Of a DNA stretch of 64,000 nt, positions 1-9,392 are shown piece after piece. The stretch's first letter is position 1. Each line of letters starts with the position of its first letter. The translations under genes and the position numbers were made by a program. The notes below the pieces were generated by a model. That model had not been told where the DNA came from and did not search any database. It worked only from the letters and a program-made list of their open reading frames with translations. Where the stretch lies: NCBI GenBank assembly GCA_963825405.1, contig CAWGTB010000005.1:310001-374000 (forward strand), in the 5' to 3' direction. The stretch comes from JACPNO01 sp963825405. GTDB taxonomy: Bacteria; Acidobacteriota; Terriglobia; Bryobacterales; Bryobacteraceae.

Positions 1-569
1 AGGCGTATCGTTTGAAGGAAGCGTACGCGCAGTCGATCGAAGCCGCGCACAACGCCATTCGCCTGATTCCGAACAAAGCCGAAGCGCACTTCTGGCTGGC
101 GGAAAGCCTGCGCATGAACGGCGGCTACGACGAATCCAAAAAAGAATATCTGCAATATCTGAAGTTGAGCGATTTCGACAGCAAGCTGGCCGGCCAGTTG
201 AATTATTACGTGCTGGGATATTTGGTTGGTTTCGGCAAAAAGAAGCGCGCGTCGCAGCAGGACATCTGGCGCGACCTGCGCAGCCTGGCGTATTTCGGAC
301 TCTGCGATTGCGAGCGCAAGCTGTCGCATTTCGACGGCGCGATCGAGTATTGCGGCAAATCGCTGGGCTACGATCCGAAAGATCCGTACGTGCATTACGC
401 GCTGGGATTGGCGCTGTCGAAGAAAGCCAGCCAAAGCGGGATGGTGGAGTTGCTGGCGGCGGCGCGGACGCATTTCACGACGATGTTGGAGATCAATCCG
501 GACCTGGCGGAAGCAGATTTCGCAAGAAAGAATATTGCTAGTATCGATGCGTTTTTGAAGAATCAGTAG
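1..569 (+). CDS. TPR-repeat protein, 5' end outside the window
   Basis: The frame is open from the first bases of the window, so the N-terminus is missing. The visible ~188 residues contain at least three tetratricopeptide-like helix pairs, with alternating Ala/Leu/Tyr and motifs such as AEAHFWLAESL, GAIEYCGKSLGYDP and VHYALGLALSKKA. TPR domains form helical scaffolds for protein-protein contacts; no catalytic domain is seen. It ends in TAG at 567-569 and converges with the HEAT-repeat gene on the other strand, overlapping its presumed stop by 7 bases. A TTG at 12 is only an internal codon. The fold is fairly sure; the partner and role are unknown. Confidence 0.7.
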   Translation, partial: AYRLKEAYAQSIEAAHNAIRLIPNKAEAHFWLAESLRMNGGYDESKKEYLQYLKLSDFDSKLAGQLNYYVLGYLVGFGKKKRASQQDIWRDLRSLAYFGLCDCERKLSHFDGAIEYCGKSLGYDPKDPYVHYALGLALSKKASQSGMVELLAAARTHFTTMLEINPDLAEADFARKNIASIDAFLKNQ

Positions 570-1346
570 CGGCTCAATACAGCCTTGTAGTCCTGCGGCT
601 CCCCACTCCGGCGGATCTTCGTCCATTCCCAGAAATGCAGCTGCAGCTTCTGCTATTCGACCCCTGAGCTCTGGTTGGTCGAGCAGCGTGCGGAGGGTAG
701 GAATGACTCGATGATCTCGCCGTTTCGCCAAGCCGACTAGAGCCTCCTCGCGCACATTCACATCCGGGTCACTGAGACATCGGAAGAGTGTATCGCGAAT
801 CTCAGGCGAGTCCACATCTCCTTGCACTCCGAGCCCAAAGACCGCCCAATCGCGGACCTCCGCGTCGAGATCCGACGTGAGCTTCAATAAGCCGTCGACC
901 GACTGCGGGTCATCCGCAAAGCTCCCCAGAGCGACGCTTACGGCGAATCGGACATCCCGGTGCTGATGATTCTGATAGCCGAGGATCAGAGGAATTGCAG
1001 CGGCGTTATCCAGATGACCAAGCGCGGCGATGGCCGAATCGAGAACTATCGAATCTTGCTCGCTTTCCAAAATCCTAGTGATGAGTGCGTACGACTCATC
1101 ACGGAACAGCCAGTCCGAGTTCCACGGTGGCCCATCGGTCAGAGGCGCGCGGCGGAGTTGGCACAGGACAGCCGCGGCTCGCGCTCTCTTGAGTGGATTG
1201 TCAGACAGGCACCACGCAGCGGCGCGTTCGAAAATTTCCCGGCTGCCATCCATGCGCAAAGCGGAGACCGCCGCCCACGCATCTTCCCCTTCGTAATCAC
1301 CGATGAGTGTCTGCGCAAAGAGCGCGTCAACTTCGGAGGTAGTCAC
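563..1346 (-). CDS. HEAT-repeat protein, probably frameshifted near its end
   Basis: Read on the minus strand from GTG 1346 (GAGG lies 8 bases upstream), this encodes about 260 residues made of helical repeats ending in typical HEAT phrases: VLDSAIAALGHLDNAAAIPL, DVRFAVSVALGSFADDP, DAEVRDWAVFGLG and DVNVREEALVGLAKR. This spacing of about 30 residues and the D-V-R/E-V-R pattern are characteristic of HEAT/PBS-lyase-like repeats, which act as binding scaffolds. The frame stays open leftward through the antisense of the TPR gene, which is unlikely to be real. Removing one base from the C-run at 601-604 gives a natural ending (DYKAVLSRY, stop 563-565). The exact C-terminus is therefore uncertain. 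No partner can be named. Confidence 0.65.
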
Positions 1347-1408
1347 AGAGACCTCATCTGAGGTATCGCTTCGCGTGGGTTACAAGACAAGGTTCGCGAG
1401 GGGTGGTG

Positions 1409-3207
1409 TTAGACGTCCAGTCCCAGTGACCGCATCAGCTCGAGCGCGTTGCTGCGCTGTACCACGCCGGGGCGGAGCTGGTAGTCGAAGATCAGCTTGC
1501 CGTCTTCCAGGCGATCCTCAAAGTGCTTGTTGGCGGCTCGGCCGGTGAGGCTCGCGGCGATCTCGGACAGGGCCAGATCGTGCGTCGTGAGGAAGCCGAT
1601 GGCGCCGCGGTCGATCAGGCCGCGCATTACGGCTTCGGCGCCTTGCCTGCCGGTCGTGGGAGTTGGTGCCTTGCAGGAATTCGTCGAACAGGAAAAGCAC
1701 GGGCAGTCCGCCTTGGGTGAGATCGACGATTTGTTTCAGGCGCGTGATCTCGGCGTAGAAATGCGACGTGCCGTCCTGCAGGGAATCCAGAATCCGAATC
1801 GACGCACCTACGGCTAGCGGTGAAATGTGCAGACGCGTGGCGCGGACGGGTGCGCCGCATTGCGCCAGCACCGCGTTGATCCCGACCGTTCGCAGCAGCG
1901 TGCTTTTGCCCGACATATTGGAGCCGCTGACGACGATCAGGCGCAGGTTGCCGCCAATAGTGACGTCGTTGCGCACGGCGCGATCTTCGGGAAGCAGAGG
2001 GTGGGCGAGGCCGGCGCCGTCGAATTCCGCGCCGCCCTCGCTGAACTCCGGAAACGGATCGGCCGGATGTTCGTAGGCATAGCTGGCTAGGGAAGAGAGC
2101 GCCTCGATCTCGCCCACGGCCGCGAGCCAGCCGCGGATCGCTGCGCCGGAGTGTTTACGCCAGGATTCGACGGCGAGTGCGGATTGCAGGGTCCAAAGCA
2201 GCACCGGGTCGATGGCATGCAGGATGATGTGCTCGCGCGATTCCACCACGCCCATCAGGCGTTGCAGGCTGCGAATTCGGAATGACGGAGGGCGGCCTTC
2301 TGAATCGAGCGCGGCTTTGAGCTCGACCAAGCGGGGCGCGCTGAACGGCTCGCGCTCTAACCGGGCCAGAACCTGGGAGAGAAGCGCGAGGTCGTGCGCC
2401 GCTTCGCTGGCGGCTTCGGCAACATGGTCGGCGCGCTGGCGGAAACGCAAATAGAAAAACGCATTGGTCAGAATAATGGCGAGCGTGACCTCTCTCCAGC
2501 CCTTCCAGTTCGATGCGCCCCAGGAGATGAGACTTGCAATCACGGCCGCGCACAGTGCGGCCATCGCCAAGCGGGCGGGTGGCTTTCCAAATGCCGGCGG
2601 CCCTTCGCCCCAGTCCGCCAGGGAATGCTTGCGCGCCTCGGCGCGGATTTCTTCGCCCAATATTGCCAGGTCTTCGCGCAGGTCCAGGCGCGATTTCAGT
2701 TCGCTGACCGCGGCGTGGCGCGCGCGCAACACATCGGGCGGGCTGGGCGAGCATAGCCAACTGGCCAGCGTCTCTTCGCCCGTCCGCGTGCGTGCGGTCG
2801 AGAGGAATTCGAACAGCGAGCCGCGGCCGAACAAGTCGAGATCGTCGGCGTAGGGATGTTGCGGGATGCTTGAAGCGTTCGCCGGTTTCGCAATGGCCGG
2901 CCCACTTGTTATCGAGACGATCGAGCGCGCGTTCGTAGAAAGCAACTGCGCGTGCGCAGCGGGTGCGATTGCGATTCACGCGCGCGTGAAAAATGAATAA
3001 GGCAACGAAAACGCACGCCGGAAGAATCAGCCAGAGCGGCGACGGCGCGCCGTGCGCGATGACGAAAAATGCGAGGATCGCAGCTGCAATGGCGATGAGT
3101 AGCCGGAAATTTCCGATGAGGCGGTGGCGGCGCTCCAGTTGTTGGCCCGCGGCGCGCCGGCTCGCCAGTCGGCGGCCGTATTCCGCTCGGGGCGGGTCAG
3201 TATGCAT
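1409..3207 (-). CDS. Membrane-anchored MutS-family ATPase, two frame breaks
   Basis: Starts at ATG 3207. Residues ~35-85 hold two hydrophobic helices (LLIAIAAAILAFFVIAHG and a second segment rich in Leu/Val/Ala), and another membrane-like stretch follows the region with GWREVTLAIILTNAFF. The C-terminal third is a MutS ATPase: P-loop SGSNMSGKSTLL, Walker B LFLFDEFLQGTNSHDR, and a His switch at TTHDLALSEI. The MutS clamp and mismatch-reading domains are absent, as in the membrane-bound MutS-like family seen in several phyla. What this family does is not known, and mismatch repair is unlikely. The frame breaks at ~2868-2872 and ~1641-1645. In both places deleting one base (CTTG to CTG on the plus strand) restores one continuous protein of about 600 residues. 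Confidence 0.75.
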
Positions 3208-3277
3208 AGAGCGGTCGCGGCATGCGACAGCCACAAGTCTAGCAGCGCAGGTGAGCTAAGAAGGAAAAGGGGACAGT

Positions 3278-4063
3278 CTAGTTTCCATAAATGATTTCGT
3301 CGCGCTGCATGCGATTGGCGACAACCAGCAGCACCAGCGCCGCCAGCGCAGCGGTGAGCATACCGAGAACGACCGGCTGAAGCAGCGGGACGTTGCGGCC
3401 CTTCATTAATAGTTCCAGCTCCATCTGCTGGCCAACTAGCGGCACGAAGTGGGTCCAGGCGCGCGCCACTTTGGGCATGAACACCAGGAACATGCCGACG
3501 CCCATTGGAGCAAACACGACCATCGATAAATAAGTCTGCGCTTCCTTGACGCCGCGGCAGGCGGCGGAAATTAGCAGTTGCAGCGCGGCTGCAAATAGCG
3601 AGAGCGGGAGAATTCCGAGCGCGATCGTCAGCAGCAGGCGCGTGGTATAGCCGGAGCGGTGCAGTCCGGAGTTGGCGATGACCACGGCGAAGCCAGCGAG
3701 ATTCAGAGCCAACCCGGCGATGGAAAAAAAGCTGATGGCGAGCCATTTTCCCATTACGACATCCAGGCGGAGAATCGGATTCAGCAGCAGCGGCAGTAAT
3801 GACCGGCGCTCGCGTTCGCCGGCCACGGTATCCATGGCGACATTCATGCCGCCGACAAACGCGGCAACCAGCGCGAAGACCGACATCATGGCGGGCAGCA
3901 CGTTACCGGCACCTTCCGGATTGGCGCTGCGTGTTCCGACCGAGACCAGCATGACGACGAAGGGGCCCATCAGCGCGTACATCAGCGCCGAAATATTAGA
4001 GCGGACATCGCGCAGGCTGTCCACGATTTCTTTGCGCGCGATTACTAGCGTCGGATTTAGCAT
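3278..4063 (-). CDS. ABC-2 type exporter permease
   Basis: A 261-residue membrane protein with about six hydrophobic segments, beginning MLNPTLVIARKEIVDSLRD, the usual cytoplasmic N-terminus of ABC-2 permeases related to NatB. The motif VAGERERRSLLPLLLNPI (family: GERERGTLE.LL..P) is the conserved amphipathic stretch between the first and second membrane helices. NatB proteins are usually longer (~380-400 residues, with a large outer loop); this one lacks that loop. Its start overlaps the end of the ATPase gene by 7 bases, so the two form one exporter operon. The substrate is unknown (the family includes Na+, drug and peptide exporters). Confidence 0.8.
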   Translation of the reverse strand: MLNPTLVIARKEIVDSLRDVRSNISALMYALMGPFVVMLVSVGTRSANPEGAGNVLPAMMSVFALVAAFVGGMNVAMDTVAGERERRSLLPLLLNPILRLDVVMGKWLAISFFSIAGLALNLAGFAVVIANSGLHRSGYTTRLLLTIALGILPLSLFAAALQLLISAACRGVKEAQTYLSMVVFAPMGVGMFLVFMPKVARAWTHFVPLVGQQMELELLMKGRNVPLLQPVVLGMLTAALAALVLLVVANRMQRDEIIYGN

Positions 4064-4782
4064 GATGCATTCTCCGTGAGGCTGACGTAAGCGTCTTCGA
4101 GGGTGGCGGCGCCGGATTGCACGCAGAGCTCATCGGGCGCGCCCTGCGCGATCACGCGTCCACCGGCAATGATGATGACTTTGTCGCACAGCGCGCGCAC
4201 TTCATCGAGCACGTGGCTGGAGAATACAACGCAGCTTCCGTCATCGCGCAGACGCCGCAGAATATCGCGCAGAGAGCGCACGGTGGGGATGTCCAAGCCG
4301 CTGGTGGGCTCGTCCAGTAAAAGATTTTTGGGCGAATGAAGCACCGCGCGGCCGAGCGCGACCTTCATGCGCTCGCCTTGCGAGAAGCCGGCTGTGCGGC
4401 GGTCGGCGATGGATTCGAGGCCCAGCATGGCAATGACCTGCTCTATTCGCCGATCGAGAAATTCGCGCGGCATTCCGCGAAGCTGGCCGAAGTAAATCAA
4501 GTTCTCGCGCACCGACAGGCGGGAATAAATTCCGATGTGATCGAGCAGTGCTCCTAGGCAGCGCTGGCGCGCGAGCGGATCGCGGGTGGTGGCGTCATCA
4601 TCGACGATTACCGTGCCGGATTCGGGTTTCAGTACGCCGCAGATCATACGCAGCGTGGTGGATTTGCCCGCGCCGTTGGCGCCCAGTAATCCGGTGATGG
4701 CGCCGTCAGCGGCATCAAACGACAGATGCTGCACCACCATCCGATGATCGAAACTCTTGGCGAGATTTTGAACGTTGATCAT
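4057..4782 (-). CDS. ABC transporter ATP-binding protein, NatA-like
   Basis: 241 residues with all nucleotide-binding motifs: Walker A GANGAGKSTT (~33-42), Q-loop region, signature FSQGERMKVALGR, Walker B LLLDEPTSGLD, and the H-loop in VFSSHVLDEV. It is most like the NatA/CcmA group that energises ABC-2 permeases. The signature reads SQGER rather than the textbook SGGQ, which is common in NatA-type subunits. It is the first gene of the two-gene minus-strand operon; the permease gene overlaps its 3' end. Confidence 0.87.
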   Translation of the reverse strand: MINVQNLAKSFDHRMVVQHLSFDAADGAITGLLGANGAGKSTTLRMICGVLKPESGTVIVDDDATTRDPLARQRCLGALLDHIGIYSRLSVRENLIYFGQLRGMPREFLDRRIEQVIAMLGLESIADRRTAGFSQGERMKVALGRAVLHSPKNLLLDEPTSGLDIPTVRSLRDILRRLRDDGSCVVFSSHVLDEVRALCDKVIIIAGGRVIAQGAPDELCVQSGAATLEDAYVSLTENASC

Positions 4783-4818
4783 GTGTCTGATCAGGTAGTC
4801 CCGCGGCTGCGGAATTCC

Positions 4819-5763
4819 TTACAGACTTTCGAAGCTGTTGTAGAGCGTGACCATGGTAGGCGAGAGCCGCTGGACGGAACGCTGCAGCAGGTGCAGTTCG
4901 GCCATGCCTTCGGGCGTTGAAAGTTCGCGGCGAATAGCTCGGGCATCGATATCGCTGACGTTCACGCCGCGCCGGCGCAGTTGGTCGATCAGCGCATTGG
5001 CCTCGCCGCCGGAATCGTTGAAAGTGCCGGCCGCGGAACCGAGGCCCGCGTGAAAACCGGTTTGCCGCGCGCTCTGCAGGACGCCGCTCAATCCGTTCAC
5101 GAGGAGAATTTCGAGCCCCGCGAAACCGAACTGCGTTGCGCCGGTGGAGGTGGCTCCGGCGAGCATGCTGCCGAGTGTGCTGGCAACGCCGCCCGCGGTG
5201 GGGCGATAGTTGCGAATCGCGTCCAGATCGGCGCGCGCCATTACGGAACAGAGACACGCGAACAGCCGCGGACAAATCGCAGAGATGCGCAAAAGTGCGC
5301 CCAGCGTGACTGGCAGTTCGGCTTCCACGATCGAAACTTCGTTCGGATGCCGCTGGCAGAGATCGCAAAACTTGACGGCGGTGATGGCGACGTTCGCTAT
5401 GACGACCGCGCCGACGACGGCGAAGCCACCTGCCGCTGCCATTGCAAAACCCATCACGGCCTGGCCGACGGGGACGATCCATTTCGTGCGCTGATAAATG
5501 ATGTCATTGACCTGCCCGATCACGTAGCCGCGAATGAAATCGCCCTGCGTGGTGGCGGTGAGTTGCGTGTCCTTGAGGGTGTAAACTTCGCCGCCGCTCT
5601 GACCCAGGATGTAGAGGTGCTGCTGGGTATCGTAGGTGCCGACGGGAATGCTGACACGCATTCCGGATTGATTCAAGCCTTCGACGGGGCCGAAAAGGTT
5701 AGCGCTGGCGGCTTCGGCAGCACGGACCAGGGCATCTCGTCCGCTGGCTACGACACGCGCCAA
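4819..5763 (-). CDS. Uncharacterised membrane protein
   Basis: I do not recognise a family. TTG 5763 is chosen as start because GGAGG lies 8 bases upstream, and because extending the frame further would run through the palindrome at 5804-5872. The 314 residues include a hydrophobic hairpin around VMGFAMAAAGGFAVVGAVVIAN (~110-140), a Cys pair in KFCDLCQRH, a Gly/Ala-rich stretch, and a charged C-terminus with a helical LHLLQRSVQRLS. It lies just downstream of the divergent REP-like element, on the same strand as the ABC exporter operon but separate from it (36 bases to the ATPase start). No function is proposed. Confidence 0.5.
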   Translation of the reverse strand: MARVVASGRDALVRAAEAASANLFGPVEGLNQSGMRVSIPVGTYDTQQHLYILGQSGGEVYTLKDTQLTATTQGDFIRGYVIGQVNDIIYQRTKWIVPVGQAVMGFAMAAAGGFAVVGAVVIANVAITAVKFCDLCQRHPNEVSIVEAELPVTLGALLRISAICPRLFACLCSVMARADLDAIRNYRPTAGGVASTLGSMLAGATSTGATQFGFAGLEILLVNGLSGVLQSARQTGFHAGLGSAAGTFNDSGGEANALIDQLRRRGVNVSDIDARAIRRELSTPEGMAELHLLQRSVQRLSPTMVTLYNSFESL

Positions 5764-5803
5764 AAGTGCATCCTCCGGATGGGGAGTGTAGCACAAGCAT
5801 TCC

Positions 5804-5872
5804 CCCCCGAAACGGGAACAGACGACATTAGCCAGGCGATTTTCGAAATGTCGTCTGACCCTGTTTCGGGGG
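5804..5872. repeat. REP-like palindromic element
   Basis: Two 26-base arms, 5804-5829 and 5847-5872, are inverted copies with 3 mismatches around a 17-base loop. Each arm reads CCCCCGAAAC at its outer end and CAGACGACATT at its inner end. The layout and the CAGACGACATT core resemble the short repeats mobilised by REP-associated (RAYT) transposases. It sits between two divergently transcribed genes, so it cannot be their terminator. No RAYT gene is present in the window. Confidence 0.6.
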
Positions 5873-5893
5873 ATAGTGGTTCGAGGAGGCAAC

Positions 5894-6758
5894 ATGAAAA
5901 TTGGATTTGTTGGCTTGGGCAATATGGGGTCGGCGATGGCGCGCAATTTGCTCAAAGCTGGGCATGCAGTTACGGTTTACAACCGAACGCGGGGGCGCGC
6001 TGAGGAATTCGCTACCATTGCCGGCACTCCTGCTGAGGCCGCTACTGGCGAGATCATCATCACGATGCTCGCGGATGACCACGCGGTCGAATGGGCTGCG
6101 CAAGAACTGGTGAAAGCGATGCGGCCGGGCGCGATTCATGTCTCGATGAGCACCATCAGCCCGGCGCTATCCGAAAGGTTGCAAGCAAGCTCACGCGCAG
6201 GCGGGCCAAGGCTACGTAGCCGCGCCGGTTCTGGGCAGGCCGGAGGCGGCTGCGGCGGCCAAGCTGTTTATCCTGGCCGCGGGACCGGCGGAAGCATTGA
6301 CGACGTGCCGTCCGATTTTCGAGGCGCTTGGCCAGCGGACTTTTGTCCTGGGCGAGAAGCCGTCCGCCGCCAACGTCGTGAAGCTGAGCTGCAATTTCCT
6401 GCTGGCAGCGGCCATCGAAAGCCTGGCCGAGGCCTTCGCCTGGACGCGCAAAGCGGGAATCGGTCCGCAAGTTTACCTGGAATTGCTTACGACCACGGTG
6501 TTCACCGCGCCGGTTTACAAAACCTACGGACGACTGATCGCGGAGGAGGCCTACACGCCAGCCGGATTCAAGATGCCGCTCGGTCTGAAGGACGTGCGGC
6601 TGGCGCTGGCGGCGGCCGAATCCTCCAATGTCCCGCTGCCGATGGCCAGCTTGATCCACGACCACATGGTAGGGGCGCTGGCGCTCGGTTTCGAGAATCT
6701 CGACTGGTCCGCGCTCGGCCGGATTGCCGCCCTGCGCGCCGGCCTGCCTCCGCTGTAG
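5894..6758 (+). CDS. NAD(P)-dependent beta-hydroxyacid dehydrogenase, one frame break
   Basis: ATG 5894 follows a strong GAGGAGG site (5883-5889). The N-terminus has the Rossmann motif GFVGLGNMGSAMA with RTRGRAEEF, suggesting NADP preference (Arg after the second strand). The C-terminal half carries the family catalytic lysine in AANVVKLSCNFLLA and helical segments typical of 3-hydroxyisobutyrate dehydrogenase, tartronate semialdehyde reductase and GLYR proteins. The actual substrate cannot be told from sequence. The frame breaks at ~6183-6190 (GCAAGCTC; GCAGCTC would restore it). Corrected length is ~287 residues, normal for the family. Confidence 0.8.
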
Positions 6759-6782
6759 TAGGATGTCAAGGAAGCACAGCGC

Positions 6783-7160
6783 ATGCTCATTCAGCTTGAA
6801 CGCGACAACGACATTTGTATTCTCCGCCTGAACGGCCGTTTTGCGCCGGGCGTGGATGCCCTGTACTTGCGCACCAAAGCGGAAGAGATCAAGGCCACCG
6901 GCTTGCGCAAAATGCTGGTGGATTTCACGGCCGTGCCTTACCTCGATTCCATCGGCATCGGATTTCTGATTGGGATCTATACCAGCCTGCTGAAAAGCCG
7001 CGAAGGTAGTTTTGCCATCATTCGCGCCAATGATCGAGTCAAGGAAGTGATCTCGCTCACAAAGCTGACCGGCATTTTCCCGGCGTATAAAGACGAGTCT
7101 GCTGCTTTGAAAGCTCTGCGCGAATCCAACGGCGCAGCCGAAACCGCAGGGCAGACCTAG
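6783..7160 (+). CDS. STAS-domain anti-sigma factor antagonist-like protein
   Basis: 125 residues forming a single STAS domain. The phosphorylatable serine is in YLDSIGIGFLI, matching the D-S-[ST]-G loop of SpoIIAA/RsbV proteins. Such proteins bind an anti-sigma kinase when unphosphorylated and thereby free a sigma factor; some instead act in other partner-switching circuits. No kinase or sigma gene is nearby, so the partner must be encoded elsewhere. It begins 24 bases after the dehydrogenase stop and may be co-transcribed with it. Confidence 0.8.
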   Translation: MLIQLERDNDICILRLNGRFAPGVDALYLRTKAEEIKATGLRKMLVDFTAVPYLDSIGIGFLIGIYTSLLKSREGSFAIIRANDRVKEVISLTKLTGIFPAYKDESAALKALRESNGAAETAGQT

Positions 7161-7215
7161 ACTCGATTTCCCTTTCAGCTCACCCGCCCAAACCCCGCGC
7201 GGCGCGAAAAAAGCC

Positions 7216-7221
7216 TATACT
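7216..7221 (+). promoter_or_regulatory. -10 element of the ketosynthase promoter
   Basis: TATACT at 7216-7221, with no clear -35. Transcription would start near 7228, leaving a leader of only about 5 bases before ATG 7233, and no ribosome-binding site is visible. Confidence 0.4.
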
Positions 7222-7232
7222 TTACAACTGTC

Positions 7233-8483
7233 ATGCCACGTCGTGTTGTTGTTACAGGTATTGGAGCGGTAAGCCCCAACGGCATCGGCCGGGAAAATTT
7301 CTGGCGAGCGACAAAAAAAGGCGTGAGCGGCGTTCGCCGCATTACGCGATTCGACCCTTCCCTGCACGCTGTGCAAGTGGCGGGCGAAGTAGTGGGCTTT
7401 GACGAAAACCGCTACGTTGAGCCGAAAGATCGTCCGCATGTGTCCCGCGCGGTGCCGTTAGCCATCGCGGCGGTGGAAGAGGCGCTGGTCGACGGGAACC
7501 TGGATTCGGCTTCCATGACGCGCGACCAACTGCGCGGCATTGGCGTGATCGTGGGCTCGGGCGGCGGCAGCCAGGAATTCACCGAAGAGCAGTACCGCCT
7601 GTATTATGCCGGCCTGCAGAAACAGTGCAGCGTGTATACCATTCCCACCGGCACTATCGGCACGCTCGCGAGTGAAGTCTCGATGCGCTTCGGATTTCGC
7701 GGCATGAGCCACATCGTTTCGACCGGTTGCACCTCATCGACTGACGCAATCGGCTACGCCTACCGAAACATTCAGGCGGGCGTGATGGACACCATGATTT
7801 CGGGCGGTGTCGACGCGCCCATCGCGCCGCTGATTTTGCGCGGCTTCATGCTGATGCGCATTCTTACCAGCAGTTGGAATCACGAGCCCGAGCGGGCGTC
7901 GCGCCCGTTTTCGCGCGACCGCGACGGCTTTGTGCTGGGCGAAGGCGCCTGGTTTCTGGTGCTGGAAGAAATGGAGCGGGCGCGGGCTCGCGGCGCGCAC
8001 ATCTACGGCGAGATCGCCGGCTACGGCTCGACCTGCGAGGCGTATCATCGCGTGCGTCTGGAAGAATGCGGCGAAGAACCGGCGCGGACCATCGGCCTGG
8101 CGCTGGACGAAGCCGGCGTACCTCCGGAAGCCGTGCAGTACATCAACTACCACGGCACTTCGACGGAGCTGAACGACCGCATCGAAACCCGCGCCATGAA
8201 GCTGGCCTTCAACGGGCACGCGTACAAACTGGCCGGGTCTTCGCTGAAGAGTCTAATCGGCCATCCGCAGGGCGCTTGTGGCGCGGCCGGCATCGCAACG
8301 ACATTGCTGGCGATGCGAGACAACGTGGTTCCGCCCACGCTCAATGTCGATGAAGCCGATCCGGAATGCGATCTGGATTACATTCGTGCCGCCGCGCGTC
8401 CCATGGACGTCGAGTACGCCGTTGCCAACTGCATCGCTTTCGGCAGCAAAAATTCGGCTATCGTCTTACGGAAAATCGCTTAA
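7233..8483 (+). CDS. 3-oxoacyl-ACP synthase II (FabF/KAS II-like)
   Basis: 416 residues, normal length for a condensing enzyme. The catalytic triad is visible: Cys in VSTGCTSSTDAIGYA, His in NYHGTSTELND and His in SLIGHPQGACGAAG. Starts MPRRVVVTGIGAVSPNG, the classic KAS II N-terminus. It would extend acyl-ACP with malonyl-ACP. There is no ACP or other fab gene nearby. It is instead followed without a gap by a membrane-tethered methyltransferase, so a role in a special lipid rather than bulk fatty acid synthesis is possible (inference). Confidence 0.85.
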   Translation: MPRRVVVTGIGAVSPNGIGRENFWRATKKGVSGVRRITRFDPSLHAVQVAGEVVGFDENRYVEPKDRPHVSRAVPLAIAAVEEALVDGNLDSASMTRDQLRGIGVIVGSGGGSQEFTEEQYRLYYAGLQKQCSVYTIPTGTIGTLASEVSMRFGFRGMSHIVSTGCTSSTDAIGYAYRNIQAGVMDTMISGGVDAPIAPLILRGFMLMRILTSSWNHEPERASRPFSRDRDGFVLGEGAWFLVLEEMERARARGAHIYGEIAGYGSTCEAYHRVRLEECGEEPARTIGLALDEAGVPPEAVQYINYHGTSTELNDRIETRAMKLAFNGHAYKLAGSSLKSLIGHPQGACGAAGIATTLLAMRDNVVPPTLNVDEADPECDLDYIRAAARPMDVEYAVANCIAFGSKNSAIVLRKIA

Positions 8484-9392
8484 ATGTCCCGTCTCCTGAA
8501 GATTGCCCTGGTGGTCGTCCTGCTTGCGGCGGCGCTGATCTGGCTCTATCCGCCGGCGCGCCTCTTTGCTATTTACGCGGTGGGCCGCAGTCCAGTGTGC
8601 CCGCTGTCCAATGCACTCAAGAGCGACGACAACCTGCGCCGCCAGATTGCCTACAACGAGCGCATCCTGAAAAACAGCAAGCTGCTGGAAACCGATCCCG
8701 CCGGCTATGAGTTGTGGGACACGCCACACGGCAAGTACTGGATCCCCGCCGGCAGCCGCTACGTATTGCCGTTCAATCTGGCCGAGCAGGAGCGCAGCAT
8801 CTACGGCGTAGGCGACCAGACTGCGAAATCCGGCGATGTGGTTCTGGATTGCGGGGCCAACGTCGGCGTCACCCTGCGCCGGTGGCTGGATGCGGGAGCG
8901 AGCAAGATTGTCGCGATTGAGCCGGCGCCCGAGAATATCCTGGTGCTCCAGCGCAACTTTGCCGCTGAGATCGCTTCCGGCCGCGTCATCCTTTATCCCA
9001 AAGGCGTGTGGGACAAGGAAGAGGTACTCACGCTGCAGGTGGATCCGCAGAATTCCGCCGCGGACAGCTTTATCATCCATCGCGAGGGCGGGAAGCAAGT
9101 GTTGCAAATTCCGGTGACGACGGTCGACAAACTTGTGGCGGAGCTGAACCTGGATCGCGTGGACTTCATCAAAATGGACATCGAAGGCGCCGAGCAGCGT
9201 GCGCTGGCGGGCGCGCGGGAAACGCTCACGAAGTATCATCCGCGCCTGGCGCTGGCGTCTTACCACGTGCCTGACGACCCCGAGAAATTTCCCCAAATCA
9301 TCCGCGCCATCTGGCCCGGCTACACCATGGAATGTGGGCCCTGCGCGGAGGCCAATGGCCGCGTGCGCCCCGATGTGCTGTACTTCCGGTAA
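8484..9392 (+). CDS. FkbM-family methyltransferase with N-terminal membrane anchor
   Basis: 302 residues. Residues ~5-25 (LLKIALVVVLLAAALIWLY) form a membrane anchor or uncleaved signal. The SAM-binding motif VVLDCGANVGVTLRRWL (~113-130) is followed by IVAIEPAPENILVLQRNF, and the FkbM signature VDFIKMDIEGAEQRAL comes near residue 230. FkbM enzymes methylate hydroxyls of sugars or polyketide-like acids. The ATG directly follows the ketosynthase stop, so the two are translationally linked. Because the catalytic part follows a membrane segment, its side of the membrane is not clear. Confidence 0.8.
   Translation: MSRLLKIALVVVLLAAALIWLYPPARLFAIYAVGRSPVCPLSNALKSDDNLRRQIAYNERILKNSKLLETDPAGYELWDTPHGKYWIPAGSRYVLPFNLAEQERSIYGVGDQTAKSGDVVLDCGANVGVTLRRWLDAGASKIVAIEPAPENILVLQRNFAAEIASGRVILYPKGVWDKEEVLTLQVDPQNSAADSFIIHREGGKQVLQIPVTTVDKLVAELNLDRVDFIKMDIEGAEQRALAGARETLTKYHPRLALASYHVPDDPEKFPQIIRAIWPGYTMECGPCAEANGRVRPDVLYFR

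Noticed and set aside
1..562. Extension of the HEAT-repeat gene leftward to the window edge
   Set aside because: The open frame is antisense to the TPR coding region and its translation has no HEAT pattern; a one-base error near 601 explains it.
3245..3290. Half REP element around GGGGACAGTC
   Set aside because: Only a short match without a second arm; too weak to list.
5804..5872. Terminator for one of the flanking genes
   Set aside because: Both neighbours are transcribed away from it, and the symmetric arms fit a REP-like element better.
5764..5955. Longer N-terminus of the membrane protein at 4819
   Set aside because: The extension would cross the REP-like palindrome and the promoter side of the next gene; TTG 5763 has a ribosome-binding site.
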